Positions 11,875 through 21,141 of a stretch of DNA of 64,000 nt are shown here, piece by piece. Under the pieces are notes generated by a model. It was given only the letters and a program-made list of their open reading frames with translations. It was not told the DNA's origin and ran no database searches. Position numbers and translations under genes: made by a program. This DNA comes from Rhodococcoides fascians A44A (GTDB taxonomy: Bacteria > Actinomycetota > Actinomycetes > Mycobacteriales > Mycobacteriaceae). Each line of letters starts with the position of its first letter. Position 1 is the stretch's first letter. The stretch lies in assembly GCF_000760735.1 (NCBI RefSeq), contig NZ_JMEX01000005.1, positions 1-64,000 on the forward strand, read 5' to 3'.

Positions 11875-12969
11875 GTGTCGACACCGTGGCCGCCAGCGGC
11901 GGAGTCTGGTTCGGAGAAGACCTGGGAAGAGTCGACCCCTACGCCTCCCGCTCCACCGGCACCGCAGGGCCCGGCCACGCACTCGGCTCCGGCGAGTGAC
12001 TCGTCCTATCGAAGCTACGAGGCCACTCCCGACGGCCTCACGCCCCAGCATCCGCACAACGAAGGCGCGTTGTTCCATACGCGTCAGCCCGACACCAGCC
12101 GTGAGACGAGAGAAACCATTCCTGCGGCAACCGAATTAGGCCCGACCGGTCGCAAGACCAGGGAGGTCCCCGATCCCCAGCCCTTGGCGAAGCACGGTCC
12201 CGCGAAGATCATCGCGATGTGCAACCAGAAGGGTGGCGTCGGCAAGACGACGTCGACGATCAACCTCGGTGCGTCGCTTGCCGCCTACGGCAGGCGTGTC
12301 CTGCTCGTCGATCTCGACCCTCAGGGTGCGTTGTCGGCCGGCCTCGGCGTCGCGCACCACGAGCTGGATCTGACGGTCTACAACCTGCTCGTCGAACCGA
12401 AGATTTCCGCCGACGACGTCCTGATGCGCACGCGGGTGGAGAATCTGGATCTCCTGCCGAGCAACATCGACCTGTCGGCAGCCGAGATCCAGTTGGTGAC
12501 CGAGGTGGGCCGCGAGCAGACGCTCGGTCGGGTTCTGCATCCGGTGCTCGATCGGTACGACTACGTGCTCATCGACTGCCAGCCGTCGCTGGGTCTGCTC
12601 ACCGTCAACGCACTCACCTGCGCCGACGAGGTGCTCATTCCGATGGAGTGCGAGTACTTCAGTCTGCGCGGTCTGGCGCTGCTCAACGACACCGTCGAGA
12701 AGGTGCGCGACAGGCTGAATCCTCGGCTGAAGCTGGCCGGCATCGTGGTGACGATGTTCGACGCGAGGACGCTGCATTCGCGTGAGGTCATGACTCGTGT
12801 CGTCGAGGTGTTCGGCGACGTCGTCTACGACACGGTGATCACTCGGACGGTCCGGTTCCCCGAGACGTCCGTCGCCGGCGAGCCGATCACCACCTGGGCG
12901 CCCAAATCGTCTGGTGCACAAGCCTATCGGTCGTTGGCCCGTGAGGTCATCTACCGTTCCGGTCCGTAA
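11875..12969 (+). CDS. ParA-family ATPase next to scpAB (Rv1708-type)
   Basis: 364 residues from GTG 11875, with a GGAG-type site upstream. About the first 108 residues are Pro/Thr/Glu-rich and probably disordered; the ATPase begins near KIIAMCNQKGG. The deviant Walker A KGGVGKTTSTINLGA, the Walker A' LLVDLDPQGALS and YVLIDCQPSLGLLT define a ParA/Soj P-loop ATPase. Its stop is 3 bp from the scpA start, and this ParA-scpA-scpB order is conserved in mycobacteria. It probably assists chromosome segregation together with the condensin partners. It is distinct from the parAB pair near oriC. No ParB partner is encoded nearby. Confidence 0.88.
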   Translation: MSTPWPPAAESGSEKTWEESTPTPPAPPAPQGPATHSAPASDSSYRSYEATPDGLTPQHPHNEGALFHTRQPDTSRETRETIPAATELGPTGRKTREVPDPQPLAKHGPAKIIAMCNQKGGVGKTTSTINLGASLAAYGRRVLLVDLDPQGALSAGLGVAHHELDLTVYNLLVEPKISADDVLMRTRVENLDLLPSNIDLSAAEIQLVTEVGREQTLGRVLHPVLDRYDYVLIDCQPSLGLLTVNALTCADEVLIPMECEYFSLRGLALLNDTVEKVRDRLNPRLKLAGIVVTMFDARTLHSREVMTRVVEVFGDVVYDTVITRTVRFPETSVAGEPITTWAPKSSGAQAYRSLAREVIYRSGP

Positions 12970-12972
12970 CCG

Positions 12973-13812
12973 ATGACCGACACCGCCACCGAGACCACGC
13001 CGATCGAAGTACCCGAGAACGAGGACCCGTCGCGTTTTCGTGTTCGGCTGCTCAACTTCGAGGGGCCGTTCGATCTCCTCCTCACACTGATCAGTCAGCA
13101 TCGCCTCGACGTCACCGAAGTCGCGCTGCACACTGTCACCGACGATTTCATCTCCTTCACCAAGAGCCTGGGCAAGGAGATGGGCCTCGATCAGACGACG
13201 GAGTTTCTGGTCGTCGCGGCGACTCTGCTGGATCTGAAAGCGGCGAGGCTGCTGCCGTCGGGTGATGTCGAGGACGCCGAGGATCTTGCCCTTCTCGAAG
13301 TGCGCGATCTTCTGTTCGCGCGGTTGTTGCAGTATCGGGCGTACAAGCAGGTTGCTCAGCTCTTCGGCGAGCTCGAGGCAGCAGCCCTGCGTCGGTATCC
13401 GCGGTCGGTCTCCGTGGAGGACCGCTACACAGACCTGATCCCCGAGGTGCTGTTGGGCGTCGATGCAGCTCGATTTGCGGACATCGCGGCGGCTGCCTTC
13501 CGGCCGAAGCCGATCCCGAAGGTCGGTCTCGATCACATTCACCAGCACTCGGTGTCGGTTCCCGAGCAGGCGAAGTGGGTCATGGAACGGCTGGAGAGCA
13601 AAGGCGAGGGCGCATGGACGCCGTTCTCGGAGCTGACCGAGGGATGCGAACACACCGTGGAGATCGTCGCGCGGTTCCTTGCGCTGCTCGAGTTGTTTCG
13701 CGAGCAGGTTCTGGCGTTCGAGCAGCCCGAGCCGCTGGGTGAGCTGTTGGTGACGTGGACGGGTAAGGAGAAGTCGGGGCAGGTTCTGGTCTCGGCGGTG
13801 GATTATGGATGA
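12973..13812 (+). CDS. scpA: Segregation and condensation protein ScpA
   Basis: 279 residues from ATG 12973. It has the kleisin N-terminal signature FRVRLLNFEGPFDLLLTLI, the conserved helical segment EFLVVAATLLDLKAARLLP and a C-terminal winged-helix region (FSELTEGCEHTVEIVARFLALLEL). As the kleisin subunit it bridges SMC heads and binds ScpB. Length equals the mycobacterial protein. It overlaps scpB by 8 bp, so the two subunits are translationally coupled. Confidence 0.95.
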   Translation: MTDTATETTPIEVPENEDPSRFRVRLLNFEGPFDLLLTLISQHRLDVTEVALHTVTDDFISFTKSLGKEMGLDQTTEFLVVAATLLDLKAARLLPSGDVEDAEDLALLEVRDLLFARLLQYRAYKQVAQLFGELEAAALRRYPRSVSVEDRYTDLIPEVLLGVDAARFADIAAAAFRPKPIPKVGLDHIHQHSVSVPEQAKWVMERLESKGEGAWTPFSELTEGCEHTVEIVARFLALLELFREQVLAFEQPEPLGELLVTWTGKEKSGQVLVSAVDYG

Positions 13813-14488
13813 GCAACAGCCGCTCGACGTGGAGTCTGCGGAGGAGACGGACGAGCTGGACGACGCCACGCTCGTCTCGGCTCTGGAGGCCGTCCTACTG
13901 GTGGTGGATTCGCCGGCATCGAACGAGCAGTTGGCGTCGGCCGTCGGGAGCGATGTCGGACGCGTGAAGACGATTCTCCAGAGGATGTCCGCGGATCTGA
14001 CCGAACGACGCAGCGGAATCGATCTCCGATACGCCGGTGACGGCTGGCGTTTCTACACGCGCACGGTGTACGCGCCGTACGTGGAGAGGCTGCTTCTCGA
14101 CGGCGCTCGGTCCAAGCTCACACGCGCGGCATTGGAGACTCTCGCCGTTATCGCATATCGTCAACCGTTGACCCGCGCGCGAGTCAGCGCCGTGCGAGGG
14201 GTCAACGTCGACGGAGTGATGCGCACGTTGCTCGCTCGCGGACTGATTTCGGAAGCTGGAGTGGATCCGGAATCGAACGCAACCATGTACTCCACAACCG
14301 AGTTGTTCCTCGAACGGCTCGGTCTGGCTTCGCTCACGGATCTGCCACCGCTGGCACCGTTGTTGCCGGGAGTGGACCTGATCGACGAGATCAGTGACAG
14401 CATGGATACCGACCCGAGAGTCACCCGCTCCACCAAGAACCGCGGATCGAAACCCGATCCGGTAGCCGAGCTCGACTCGGACGACTGA
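13805..14488 (+). CDS. scpB: Segregation and condensation protein ScpB
   Basis: 227 residues from ATG 13805. It is a tandem winged-helix protein: first domain around DATLVSALEAVLLVVDSPAS, second around LTRAALETLAVIAYRQPLTRARV followed by VRGVNVDGVMRTLLARGLI, the hallmark ScpB segment. A short acidic, Ser/Asp-rich tail follows. It completes the SMC-ScpA-ScpB condensin with the gene it overlaps. A normal member of the family. Confidence 0.95.
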   Translation: MDEQQPLDVESAEETDELDDATLVSALEAVLLVVDSPASNEQLASAVGSDVGRVKTILQRMSADLTERRSGIDLRYAGDGWRFYTRTVYAPYVERLLLDGARSKLTRAALETLAVIAYRQPLTRARVSAVRGVNVDGVMRTLLARGLISEAGVDPESNATMYSTTELFLERLGLASLTDLPPLAPLLPGVDLIDEISDSMDTDPRVTRSTKNRGSKPDPVAELDSDD

Positions 14489-14499
14489 TAGGTAAAGAA

Positions 14500-15603
14500 G
14501 TGAACAAGCCCGCTCGCCGTGATGGCACACCGGACAGGAACAAACGACAGGCTCCGCGTAGGAAGCCGACGACCGGACGGTCGGAGGATCCGCGCGAGAA
14601 CCGACGCAGGGACGATGCACCCCGCGCCGGAGGACCCCGCAAGGCAGTCCCGCGCAAAGGCGTCGACCAGCGCAAACCCTTCGAGAACAAGCCGGTCGAC
14701 AGTGGCATCAACGATCGCAGCAACGACGCCGTGCCGCGCAAGAAGCCCTCTCGGCCCAAGCCACCGAAGCCGCAGAAGAAGCAGGCTCCGTCGACCACCA
14801 TTTCCAACGCGAAGCCCGCGAAGCACCAGTACATCGAGCCCGACGCCAAGCGGCGTCACGTCCCGCGCGGTGAGGGTGTGCGTCTGCAGAAGGTGCTCGC
14901 TCAGGCCGGTGTCGCATCGCGCCGGGCTGCCGAAGAACTGATCGCCGACGGTCGCGTCGAGGTCGACGGCCGCATCGTCACCGAGCAGGGAATCCGGATC
15001 GATCCGGACGTCGCGATCGTCCGCGTCGACGGCACACGCATCGTCGTGAAGGAAGAACTCGTTCACCTCGCGATGAACAAGCCGCGTGGATGGCAGTGCA
15101 CCATGTCCGACGATCTGGGACGCCCATGCGTCGGCGACATCGTCTCCGAGCGCGTGCAGGCAGGGCAGCGACTGTTCCACGTCGGACGTCTCGATGCCGA
15201 CACCGAGGGCCTTCTGCTCTTCACCAACGACGGTGATCTTGCTCACCGCCTGATGCATCCGTCGTACGAGGTGTCGAAGACCTACCTGGCCACGTTGTTC
15301 GGCGCGATCCCGCGGGATCTGGGCAAGAAGCTCAAGGCCGGCGTCACCCTCGACGACGGTCCGGTGAAGGTCGACGGGTTCGCGCTCCTCGACATCTCCA
15401 ACGGCCTGTCACTCGTGCGCGTCACGCTGCACGAGGGCCGCAAGCGCATCGTCAGGCGCCTGTTCGACTCGGTCGGATTCCCGGTCGGTCGCCTCGTGCG
15501 CACCGACGTCGGCAACGTTGCTCTCGGCGACCAGCGTCCCGGCACGTTGCGTGTGCTGGGACGCGGCGAGGTCGGCAAGCTCTACGAGTCGGTCGGTCTG
15601 TGA
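14500..15603 (+). CDS. rluB: rRNA pseudouridine synthase (RluB/RsuA family)
   Basis: 367 residues from GTG 14500. About the first 120 residues are a highly basic, Lys/Arg/Pro-rich extension, probably disordered and RNA-binding. An S4 domain follows (about 127-180, [20 protein letters not shown]). The catalytic domain has the RsuA-family motif [19 protein letters not shown] with the catalytic Asp, and later [13 protein letters not shown]. It isomerises uridine in 23S (RluB) or 16S (RsuA) rRNA; which one cannot be told by eye. It overlaps cmk at the stop codon. Confidence 0.88.
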   Translation: MNKPARRDGTPDRNKRQAPRRKPTTGRSEDPRENRRRDDAPRAGGPRKAVPRKGVDQRKPFENKPVDSGINDRSNDAVPRKKPSRPKPPKPQKKQAPSTTISNAKPAKHQYIEPDAKRRHVPRGEGVRLQKVLAQAGVASRRAAEELIADGRVEVDGRIVTEQGIRIDPDVAIVRVDGTRIVVKEELVHLAMNKPRGWQCTMSDDLGRPCVGDIVSERVQAGQRLFHVGRLDADTEGLLLFTNDGDLAHRLMHPSYEVSKTYLATLFGAIPRDLGKKLKAGVTLDDGPVKVDGFALLDISNGLSLVRVTLHEGRKRIVRRLFDSVGFPVGRLVRTDVGNVALGDQRPGTLRVLGRGEVGKLYESVGL

Positions 15604-16301
15604 TGGACGATCTCGGCATCGACGGCCTGGTCATTGCCATGGACGGGCCGTCGGGAACCGGTAAGTCGACGGTCTCGCGCAAGCTCGCCACGGCACTCGA
15701 CGCTCGGTACCTCGACACCGGTGCGATGTACCGCGTGGCGACGGTGTGGGTGCTGCGCGCCGGGATCGATCCGACGGATTCGGAGAAGGTGGCCGACGTC
15801 GTCGCGACGCTTCCTCTGGACATCGGCACCGATCCCGCGGCGGAAGCAGTCACTCTTGCAGGTGAGGACGTCTCGGAAGAGATCCGAGGCGAGGCCGTCA
15901 CCAAGGCGGTCTCTGCTGTGTCGGCCGTTCCTCGGGTGCGGGAGCTCCTGGTGCAGAAGCAGCGCGACATCTCGGCGTCGTTTCCGCGGATCGTCGTGGA
16001 GGGTCGCGACATCGGGACCGTCGTGTTGACCGACGCCGACGTCAAGGTCTTCCTGACGGCGTCGCCGGAAGCACGGGCGGACCGACGCAACAAACAGAAC
16101 ATCTCTCAGGGACGGGTCGACGATTACGAGGCAGTTCTCGCCGACGTCCAACGCCGCGATCATGCGGATTCCACTCGCGCCGTATCTCCGTTGCGGCCTG
16201 CCGAGGATTCCGTGATCGTGGATACCAGCGATCTGGGCATGGACGGCGTCATCGACGCGTTGCTCCAGGTTGTGCACGACAGAACTGGAGTGAAGCAGTG
16301 A
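15603..16301 (+). CDS. cmk: Cytidylate kinase
   Basis: 232 residues from ATG 15603; a GTG directly before it (15600) could also serve. The P-loop is [17 protein letters not shown] near residue 15, then [16 protein letters not shown], the NMP-binding [13 protein letters not shown] and the lid region [13 protein letters not shown]. It phosphorylates CMP and dCMP, feeding the same CTP pool as pyrG upstream. Its stop overlaps the der GTG by 4 bp. The cmk-der pairing is conserved in actinobacteria. Confidence 0.95.
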   Translation: MDDLGIDGLVIAMDGPSGTGKSTVSRKLATALDARYLDTGAMYRVATVWVLRAGIDPTDSEKVADVVATLPLDIGTDPAAEAVTLAGEDVSEEIRGEAVTKAVSAVSAVPRVRELLVQKQRDISASFPRIVVEGRDIGTVVLTDADVKVFLTASPEARADRRNKQNISQGRVDDYEAVLADVQRRDHADSTRAVSPLRPAEDSVIVDTSDLGMDGVIDALLQVVHDRTGVKQ

Positions 16302-17743
16302 CCGAGGAATTCTACGCAGGCGAGGTCGCAGGCGACGGCACGTGGAGCGAAGAGGGGGAGTGGGACCTTCTCGATTACGTCGACGGTGACGATGCAGAGG
16401 CAGCGGTCGCAGTCCCGACCCTCGCAGTCGTCGGACGGCCCAACGTGGGAAAGTCGACTCTCGTCAACCGCATCATCGGCCGACGCGAAGCAGTTGTCGA
16501 GGACATTCCCGGCGTCACGCGTGACCGAGTGTCCTACGAGGCCAACTGGGCCGGACGTCGGTTCCTGGTGCAGGACACCGGCGGGTGGGAGCCCGACGCC
16601 AAGGGGCTGCAGCAGTCCGTTGCGCGCCAGGCCGAGTTGGCGATGAACACCGCCGACGCGATTCTGCTCGTCGTCGACGCACGCGTCGGGTCGACGACGA
16701 CCGACGAAGCGGTTGCGCGGGTGCTGCGCCGCTCGAAAACCCCGGTGCTGTTGGTGGCCAACAAGGTCGACGACGGACGCACCGAGTCCGAGGTTGCATC
16801 ACTGTGGTCGCTCGGCCTCGGCGAGCCGAATGCGGTGTCGGCGACGCACGGCCGCGGCACCGGTGATCTGCTCGACCGCGTTCTCGAAGCGCTCCCGGAA
16901 ACACCCCGCGAAGGTATTCCCGGCGGCGGTCCGAGACGAGTCGCCTTGGTCGGTAAGCCCAACGTCGGCAAGTCGTCGCTGATCAACAAGCTGTCCGGCG
17001 ACGAGCGATCCGTTGTGCACGACGTTGCAGGCACCACCGTCGACCCCGTCGACTCGCTCGTCGAATTGGGCGGTAAGACATGGCGTTTTGTCGATACGGC
17101 CGGCCTGCGCAAGCGAGTCAGCCATGCCAGCGGCGCCGAGTTCTACGCGTCGCTGCGGACGAAATCGGCCATCGAGGCCGCCGAGGTCGCAATCCTGCTC
17201 ATCGACTCGTCACAGGTCATCTCGGAGCAGGATCTACGAGTTCTGTCGATGGTCGCCGACGCGGGCCGTGCGCTCGTGCTGGCGTTCAACAAGTGGGACC
17301 TCGTGGACGAGGACCGTCGACTGCAGTTGGAGAAGGAGATCGATCGCGATCTCGCTCGGGTGCCGTGGGCGCAGCGTGTCAACATCTCCGCGCACACCGG
17401 CAGGGCCGTGCAGAAGCTTGTTCCGGCCCTCGAAACAGCTCTCGAGTCCTGGGACAAGCGAATCCCCACCGGCAGGCTCAACAACTGGCTCAAGGAGGTC
17501 GTCGCGGCGACACCTCCACCGATGCGTGGTGGGCGTCTGCCGAGAATAATGTTCGCCACCCAGGCGACCACCCGTCCGCCGACATTCGTTCTGTTCACCA
17601 CAGGCTTCCTCGAGGCCGGCTACCGCCGGTTCATCGAGCGGCGTCTGCGTGAAGAGTTCGGCTTCGACGGCAGCCCCGTCCGTGTCTCGGTCCGTATCCG
17701 CGAAAAGCGCGAACGGCCGGGCAAGGGCAACAACCGCCGATAG
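16298..17743 (+). CDS. der: Ribosome-assembly GTPase Der (EngA)
   Basis: 481 residues from GTG 16298. Two tandem GTPase domains are clear: G1 [18 protein letters not shown] with DTGGWE and NKVD, then G1 [18 protein letters not shown] with DTAGLRK and NKWD. A KH-like C-terminal domain follows (about residues 390-475). An acidic N-terminal extension of about 45 residues precedes the first G domain, as in other Mycobacteriales. Der acts in 50S subunit maturation. It is the last gene of the housekeeping block, followed directly by a strong hairpin. Confidence 0.96.
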   Translation: MTEEFYAGEVAGDGTWSEEGEWDLLDYVDGDDAEAAVAVPTLAVVGRPNVGKSTLVNRIIGRREAVVEDIPGVTRDRVSYEANWAGRRFLVQDTGGWEPDAKGLQQSVARQAELAMNTADAILLVVDARVGSTTTDEAVARVLRRSKTPVLLVANKVDDGRTESEVASLWSLGLGEPNAVSATHGRGTGDLLDRVLEALPETPREGIPGGGPRRVALVGKPNVGKSSLINKLSGDERSVVHDVAGTTVDPVDSLVELGGKTWRFVDTAGLRKRVSHASGAEFYASLRTKSAIEAAEVAILLIDSSQVISEQDLRVLSMVADAGRALVLAFNKWDLVDEDRRLQLEKEIDRDLARVPWAQRVNISAHTGRAVQKLVPALETALESWDKRIPTGRLNNWLKEVVAATPPPMRGGRLPRIMFATQATTRPPTFVLFTTGFLEAGYRRFIERRLREEFGFDGSPVRVSVRIREKRERPGKGNNRR

Positions 17744-17751
17744 ATTCTCCG

Positions 17752-17788
17752 CCCACCCCTGACCAGGCGATTTCGTGTCAGGGGTGGG
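17752..17788 (+). terminator. Hairpin terminator after der
   Basis: A perfect 12-bp stem, CCCACCCCTGAC (17752-17763) with GTCAGGGGTGGG (17777-17788), closes a 13-nt loop starting 8 bp after the der stop. There is no U-tract, as is common for actinobacterial terminators. Confidence 0.85.
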
Positions 17789-17825
17789 GCTGGGGTAATC
17801 TCATCGAGCGCCTTAACCGGCGCGG

Positions 17826-17899
<74 letters not shown>

Positions 17900-17917
17900 C
17901 AGATAGATGCAGGTCAA

Positions 17918-17951
17918 AGGCGGTTTCGGAGAAATCTGGAACCGTCTTTTT
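17918..17951 (+). terminator. Rho-independent terminator after tRNA-Pro
   Basis: Stem AGGCGGTTTC (17918-17927) with GGAACCGTCT (17938-17947), including two G-U pairs, followed by TTTTT. It is clearly related to the hairpin behind the right att copy (30412-30446) but differs at several positions, so it probably came in with the island. Confidence 0.8.
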
Positions 17952-18430
17952 CGTCTGCGTGCCGCTAAAGTGTCACTACTCGTTTCTTACAGGGTCGGAA
18001 TCGGCGCTTGAACGGTGTCCAGGTGGACCCACGGGTGTCCGGAAGTCTGCGTTGGTTGGCCGAATGGACCAGGGTGGATGAAGCCACTTGAGTCGGCTGG
18101 TTCGGTCCAAGTGGCTCCGAAATTCGGGGGTCTGAGCCAGATTGGGGAACCGGACCGTGCAATCAGTGGCCCCCGGGTTTAGCTGAGACCCGTCGCAGGG
18201 CGGCCCGCCGACGTTCCGTTCGGTGTCCGCGAGCGGCACCGGCCGTCACGCTCGCAACAGGTTCTCGCCTAGCGGTTTTTGCGGCCGCGTGGTTCGCCGT
18301 CAAGGTCGGCGTCGTCTCTATTTGTCAACGAGTCGCGCCGCAGTTCGACTCGGCGGTGGCGATGCTGATTCACGACATTCCATGCTGAAGCTGTAAACGT
18401 CGAGGGCCAGATGGACTAGCTACCCCGCCG
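17952..18430. other. Non-coding left end of island
   Basis: No gene is supported here; the short open frames show no family features. The stretch includes the 13-mer GTGTCACTACTCG (17970-17982), which recurs at 30239-30251 near the right end. The minus-strand gene 18431-20338 ends at its right border. Confidence 0.5.
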
Positions 18431-20338
18431 CTAAAGGTTGAGTGCGGCCGCGACGAGCTGTGGGCAGTGGGACCGTCGGTGCATGCTCGGTCCCCTTCTC
18501 ATGATGTTGAGTGCGGTTGTGGCGGCGGCGCGGGTTACGGCGACGTCGTCGAGTAGTCGTTGAAGTTGTGCGAGCGAATTTGCGAAGATGATGGTCTGGC
18601 CCGGACCGGATTCTTGGTAGTGCGCGGCGCGCAGTGTGGCGTGGGGGTGGCGCCGGAGGAATGCCAGCTCGCTCGCTACGCCGCCTGAGAAGAGTTCTGC
18701 ATCGTTGACTTGGATGAATCCACCGATGATGCCGGATGCCTGGTCCCTGTTGACGACGAAGGTTTCGGTCATGGCGATGCTGACGCACGACAGTCGGCGC
18801 GGGATTGTTCTGGTTGTCGGCAGGCAGCTCGCCGACCACGATTGATATTCGGTTTGCAGGGGGTAAGGGACACATCGGCTGAGGTACTGCCCGATCAGGT
18901 CGAGAACCTCTGCGGACGCAGGAATGGACGTGAATCGTCGAAAGTTGTCTGCGGCGCCAAGGAATTGGCCGTGGTCGATGCGTTGTGTCGTCGAGTCTGC
19001 ACGGTTGACCGTGTCGGGTGCGTTAAGCCACCGTCGCTGAAGAGTGTCGGGGATGATCTCGTCGAGGTGTTTACTCACCCCGATCAAGGTTGCCATCTCG
19101 TTGACGTTGCGTGCCAACAGTTTTGATTCCTGGGCGCGGTGAATCAGTTGTCGTTCGCGAAGCCGAAGAAGGCGCTTGTGGTCCAGAACCGAGGTCGTGG
19201 CGTCGTGTTCTGTCTCCGGGCGTACGCGGATCGTGGTGATGTCGCGAAATCGACTCAGGTGTTGGGTGAGACGGGACGCGATGTTGACTGACTCGCCGAT
19301 GTAGCACTGTCCGTCTGCGAACTCGAGCAGGTAGTAGCCGGCGGTCCCATTTGCGTTGTCTGTGAGGAATGCTGCGACCGTCGCGGGTTGGGGGAGTAGG
19401 AGTTCGGAGAATTCGTGTTCAGTTGCCCACCGTGCGATGTCTTGAGCACGTTTTTTCAGTTCTGCCGGCGTGGGTGCCGGTTCGTGAGGGAGGGGGCGAG
19501 CAGGTAGCGCGGATGGACCGGTCAGAGATCCGTCGGAGTGCCAGCGTCCGGTGATCGCGGCGGCTGCTTCGAGACTGAGTGTGAAGGATGCGGGGTAGAG
19601 CTCGATGTCATCGAGCGCACGGCGGACGTTCGACGGTCCCTCGGAGTCCGGCGTCACGGTTTCGTCGAGCGTCCAGCTTTCGGTCGTGCGGATCCAAGTC
19701 AGCGCGTGTGCGACGGGCCGGTTGTCGGTCCGTCGTGGCGTTCGATCTGAATCGACATCTGCTTGTTCTGGCGGTGTTGCTGTGAGGCGTATCGAGCGGT
19801 CACCCGCGGTGCTGAGGCTGTGGTTAAGCGTGAGGTGCCATCCTGATCGCGCCGCGAGTGGCACGATTTGCAGGATCTCCGCCAACGGATACAGGATGTT
19901 GAGGTCGAGTTGCCTGAGGTCGGTCTCGTTGTCGCCGGTCAGGTATCCGCGGATGTCATTGGTCCGGGTTTGTCCGGTGGCCAGCCGTGCGTTCCACATA
20001 TAGAAGGGCACGCGGGAGAACAGTGCGTCGAACATCTCGTCATCACGGTCGACGAGCAGCGCTCCCGCTTCAATTATCCCGGTGGCATCGTTGTCGTCGA
20101 CCCAAGTGTCCCCGTGGAGGACGAATGATGTGACTAGTGATTTTTCATCAGGGCACGTGGTGTTTATGCGTGCGGTAATGGACAGTCCTGCTGGTGACGG
20201 TTCGACTGTGACGTGGTGGCCGGATATGACGAACATGGTCAGGGTGTTTTCGACATCGATTCCGAGGGGTCGGGTCCAGCCGTCGAGTTCGTTGTCGAGA
20301 TTGTCGGTCACGTGGGTGCCCGGTGCAGTGGTGCTCAT
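18431..20338 (-). CDS. Large protein with GIY-YIG nuclease-like domain
   Basis: 635 residues, ATG at 20338. About the first 290 residues match nothing I know; they look like a mixed alpha/beta domain. A GIY-YIG domain is seen around residues 330-420: GYYLLEFADGQCYIGES, then RLTQHLSRF, with the paired Tyr residues (YYLLEF, CYIGES) and the Arg near the helix as expected. The C-terminal 200 residues (EVLDLIGQYLSRCVPYPLQ and following) are unassigned. Such domains occur in repair, restriction and mobile-element nucleases. The gene lies 23 bp after a lipoprotein gene, so the two are probably cotranscribed. It could be a defence nuclease or a regulatory protein using the fold only for binding. Confidence 0.72.
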   Translation of the reverse strand: MSTTAPGTHVTDNLDNELDGWTRPLGIDVENTLTMFVISGHHVTVEPSPAGLSITARINTTCPDEKSLVTSFVLHGDTWVDDNDATGIIEAGALLVDRDDEMFDALFSRVPFYMWNARLATGQTRTNDIRGYLTGDNETDLRQLDLNILYPLAEILQIVPLAARSGWHLTLNHSLSTAGDRSIRLTATPPEQADVDSDRTPRRTDNRPVAHALTWIRTTESWTLDETVTPDSEGPSNVRRALDDIELYPASFTLSLEAAAAITGRWHSDGSLTGPSALPARPLPHEPAPTPAELKKRAQDIARWATEHEFSELLLPQPATVAAFLTDNANGTAGYYLLEFADGQCYIGESVNIASRLTQHLSRFRDITTIRVRPETEHDATTSVLDHKRLLRLRERQLIHRAQESKLLARNVNEMATLIGVSKHLDEIIPDTLQRRWLNAPDTVNRADSTTQRIDHGQFLGAADNFRRFTSIPASAEVLDLIGQYLSRCVPYPLQTEYQSWSASCLPTTRTIPRRLSCVSIAMTETFVVNRDQASGIIGGFIQVNDAELFSGGVASELAFLRRHPHATLRAAHYQESGPGQTIIFANSLAQLQRLLDDVAVTRAAATTALNIMRRGPSMHRRSHCPQLVAAALNL

Positions 20339-20361
20339 GGGGTAAGCAGATAGGTAGAGGG

Positions 20362-20823
20362 CTAATTCATCGAACTAGGAATCTTGGGCAACGTTCTCAC
20401 CTGAATGGGAAAACCCTCAGCTTCGCACGCGCGAGCCACACGTCGTGAATTCTCATCGAATGCTGTCGCGACCGAGTAGCGCGTTCCAAGGTCTCGGGAT
20501 CGTATCGGCAGTTCACTTGCGAGTTCACCGATCCGTGCCCGCACTTCTCCTTCCGCGTGCAGACCGATGCTGTCGAGACGGTCTTGCGCTGCCTTTTCGG
20601 CAACTAGGAAGTCTTCCAGTGTCATGGTCCCCTTGCCATCGAACTGGTAGCGCACGACGATATTCTGAGCTGCGGCGAAGTCCGAGCACACCTGCTCGTT
20701 TACTGCAGCCGGTACCTCCACGTTATTATTGGGCGAACCGCACCCCGTGACAGATGCAACGACCGCAACAAAGGCAGCAAACACACCCAGTCGAGACGAC
20801 GTCGACGAAATCTTTGTGGTCAT
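20362..20823 (-). CDS. Putative lipoprotein
   Basis: 153 residues, ATG at 20823 with GGAGG (from CAGGAGGCAC) upstream. The N-terminus is a type II signal: a Ser/Lys start, hydrophobic core LGVFAAFVAVVASV and lipobox VTGC near residue 28. The mature part is small and charged, with helices such as TLEDFLVAEKAAQDRLDSIG and EVRARIGELASELP. No family is recognised. It precedes the GIY-YIG gene by 23 bp in the same direction. A degenerate copy of the TCATTCG/CGAATGA motif lies about 60 bp upstream of its start. Confidence 0.75.
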   Translation of the reverse strand: MTTKISSTSSRLGVFAAFVAVVASVTGCGSPNNNVEVPAAVNEQVCSDFAAAQNIVVRYQFDGKGTMTLEDFLVAEKAAQDRLDSIGLHAEGEVRARIGELASELPIRSRDLGTRYSVATAFDENSRRVARACEAEGFPIQVRTLPKIPSSMN

Positions 20824-21141
20824 AAAAGTGCCTCCTGCGCAGCAAACTTGAGCGATCTGACATTACACCGCGACGTAGGGGATCATTCGATTGACCGTTA
20901 CCATGTCTTCTCCGTCAAAACGCGCGATATTAAACAGTCGCGATGATTGCGGTTCGAATCGGTTGTCGCGCAATCCTCGTCGACTCCGCTAGCGACTCGG
21001 GTGAAGGCTAGTGACAAGTACGCAGTGTGGCAGAGGACGACGAGGCATCGGTGGGAAGGCGCGGACCGGCTTCCAGAACTGCAAAGAACGACCTTTCGCA
21101 TCGAAAGAACCAGGCCCAACGACGTGTCGAGCCGCGGAGAA
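20824..21141. other. Non-coding gap with promoter region
   Basis: About 320 bp between the lipoprotein start and the end of the beta-propeller remnant. It contains the lipoprotein ribosome site and a half-site of the shared palindrome (20883-20898). No gene is seen. Confidence 0.5.
20883..20898 (-). promoter_or_regulatory. Degenerate copy of TCATTCG-N2-CGAATGA palindrome
   Basis: One half is intact (on the minus strand ATCGAATGA), the other is eroded. It lies 59 nt upstream of the lipoprotein start, a similar setting to the better copies at 22614, 24673 and 49862. Confidence 0.4.

Noticed and set aside
12136-13869. 577-codon open frame on the minus strand across parA-like, scpA
   Set aside because: It is the antisense shadow of two certain genes; its protein is His/Arg/Gln-rich with no family features, as expected for high-GC shadow frames.
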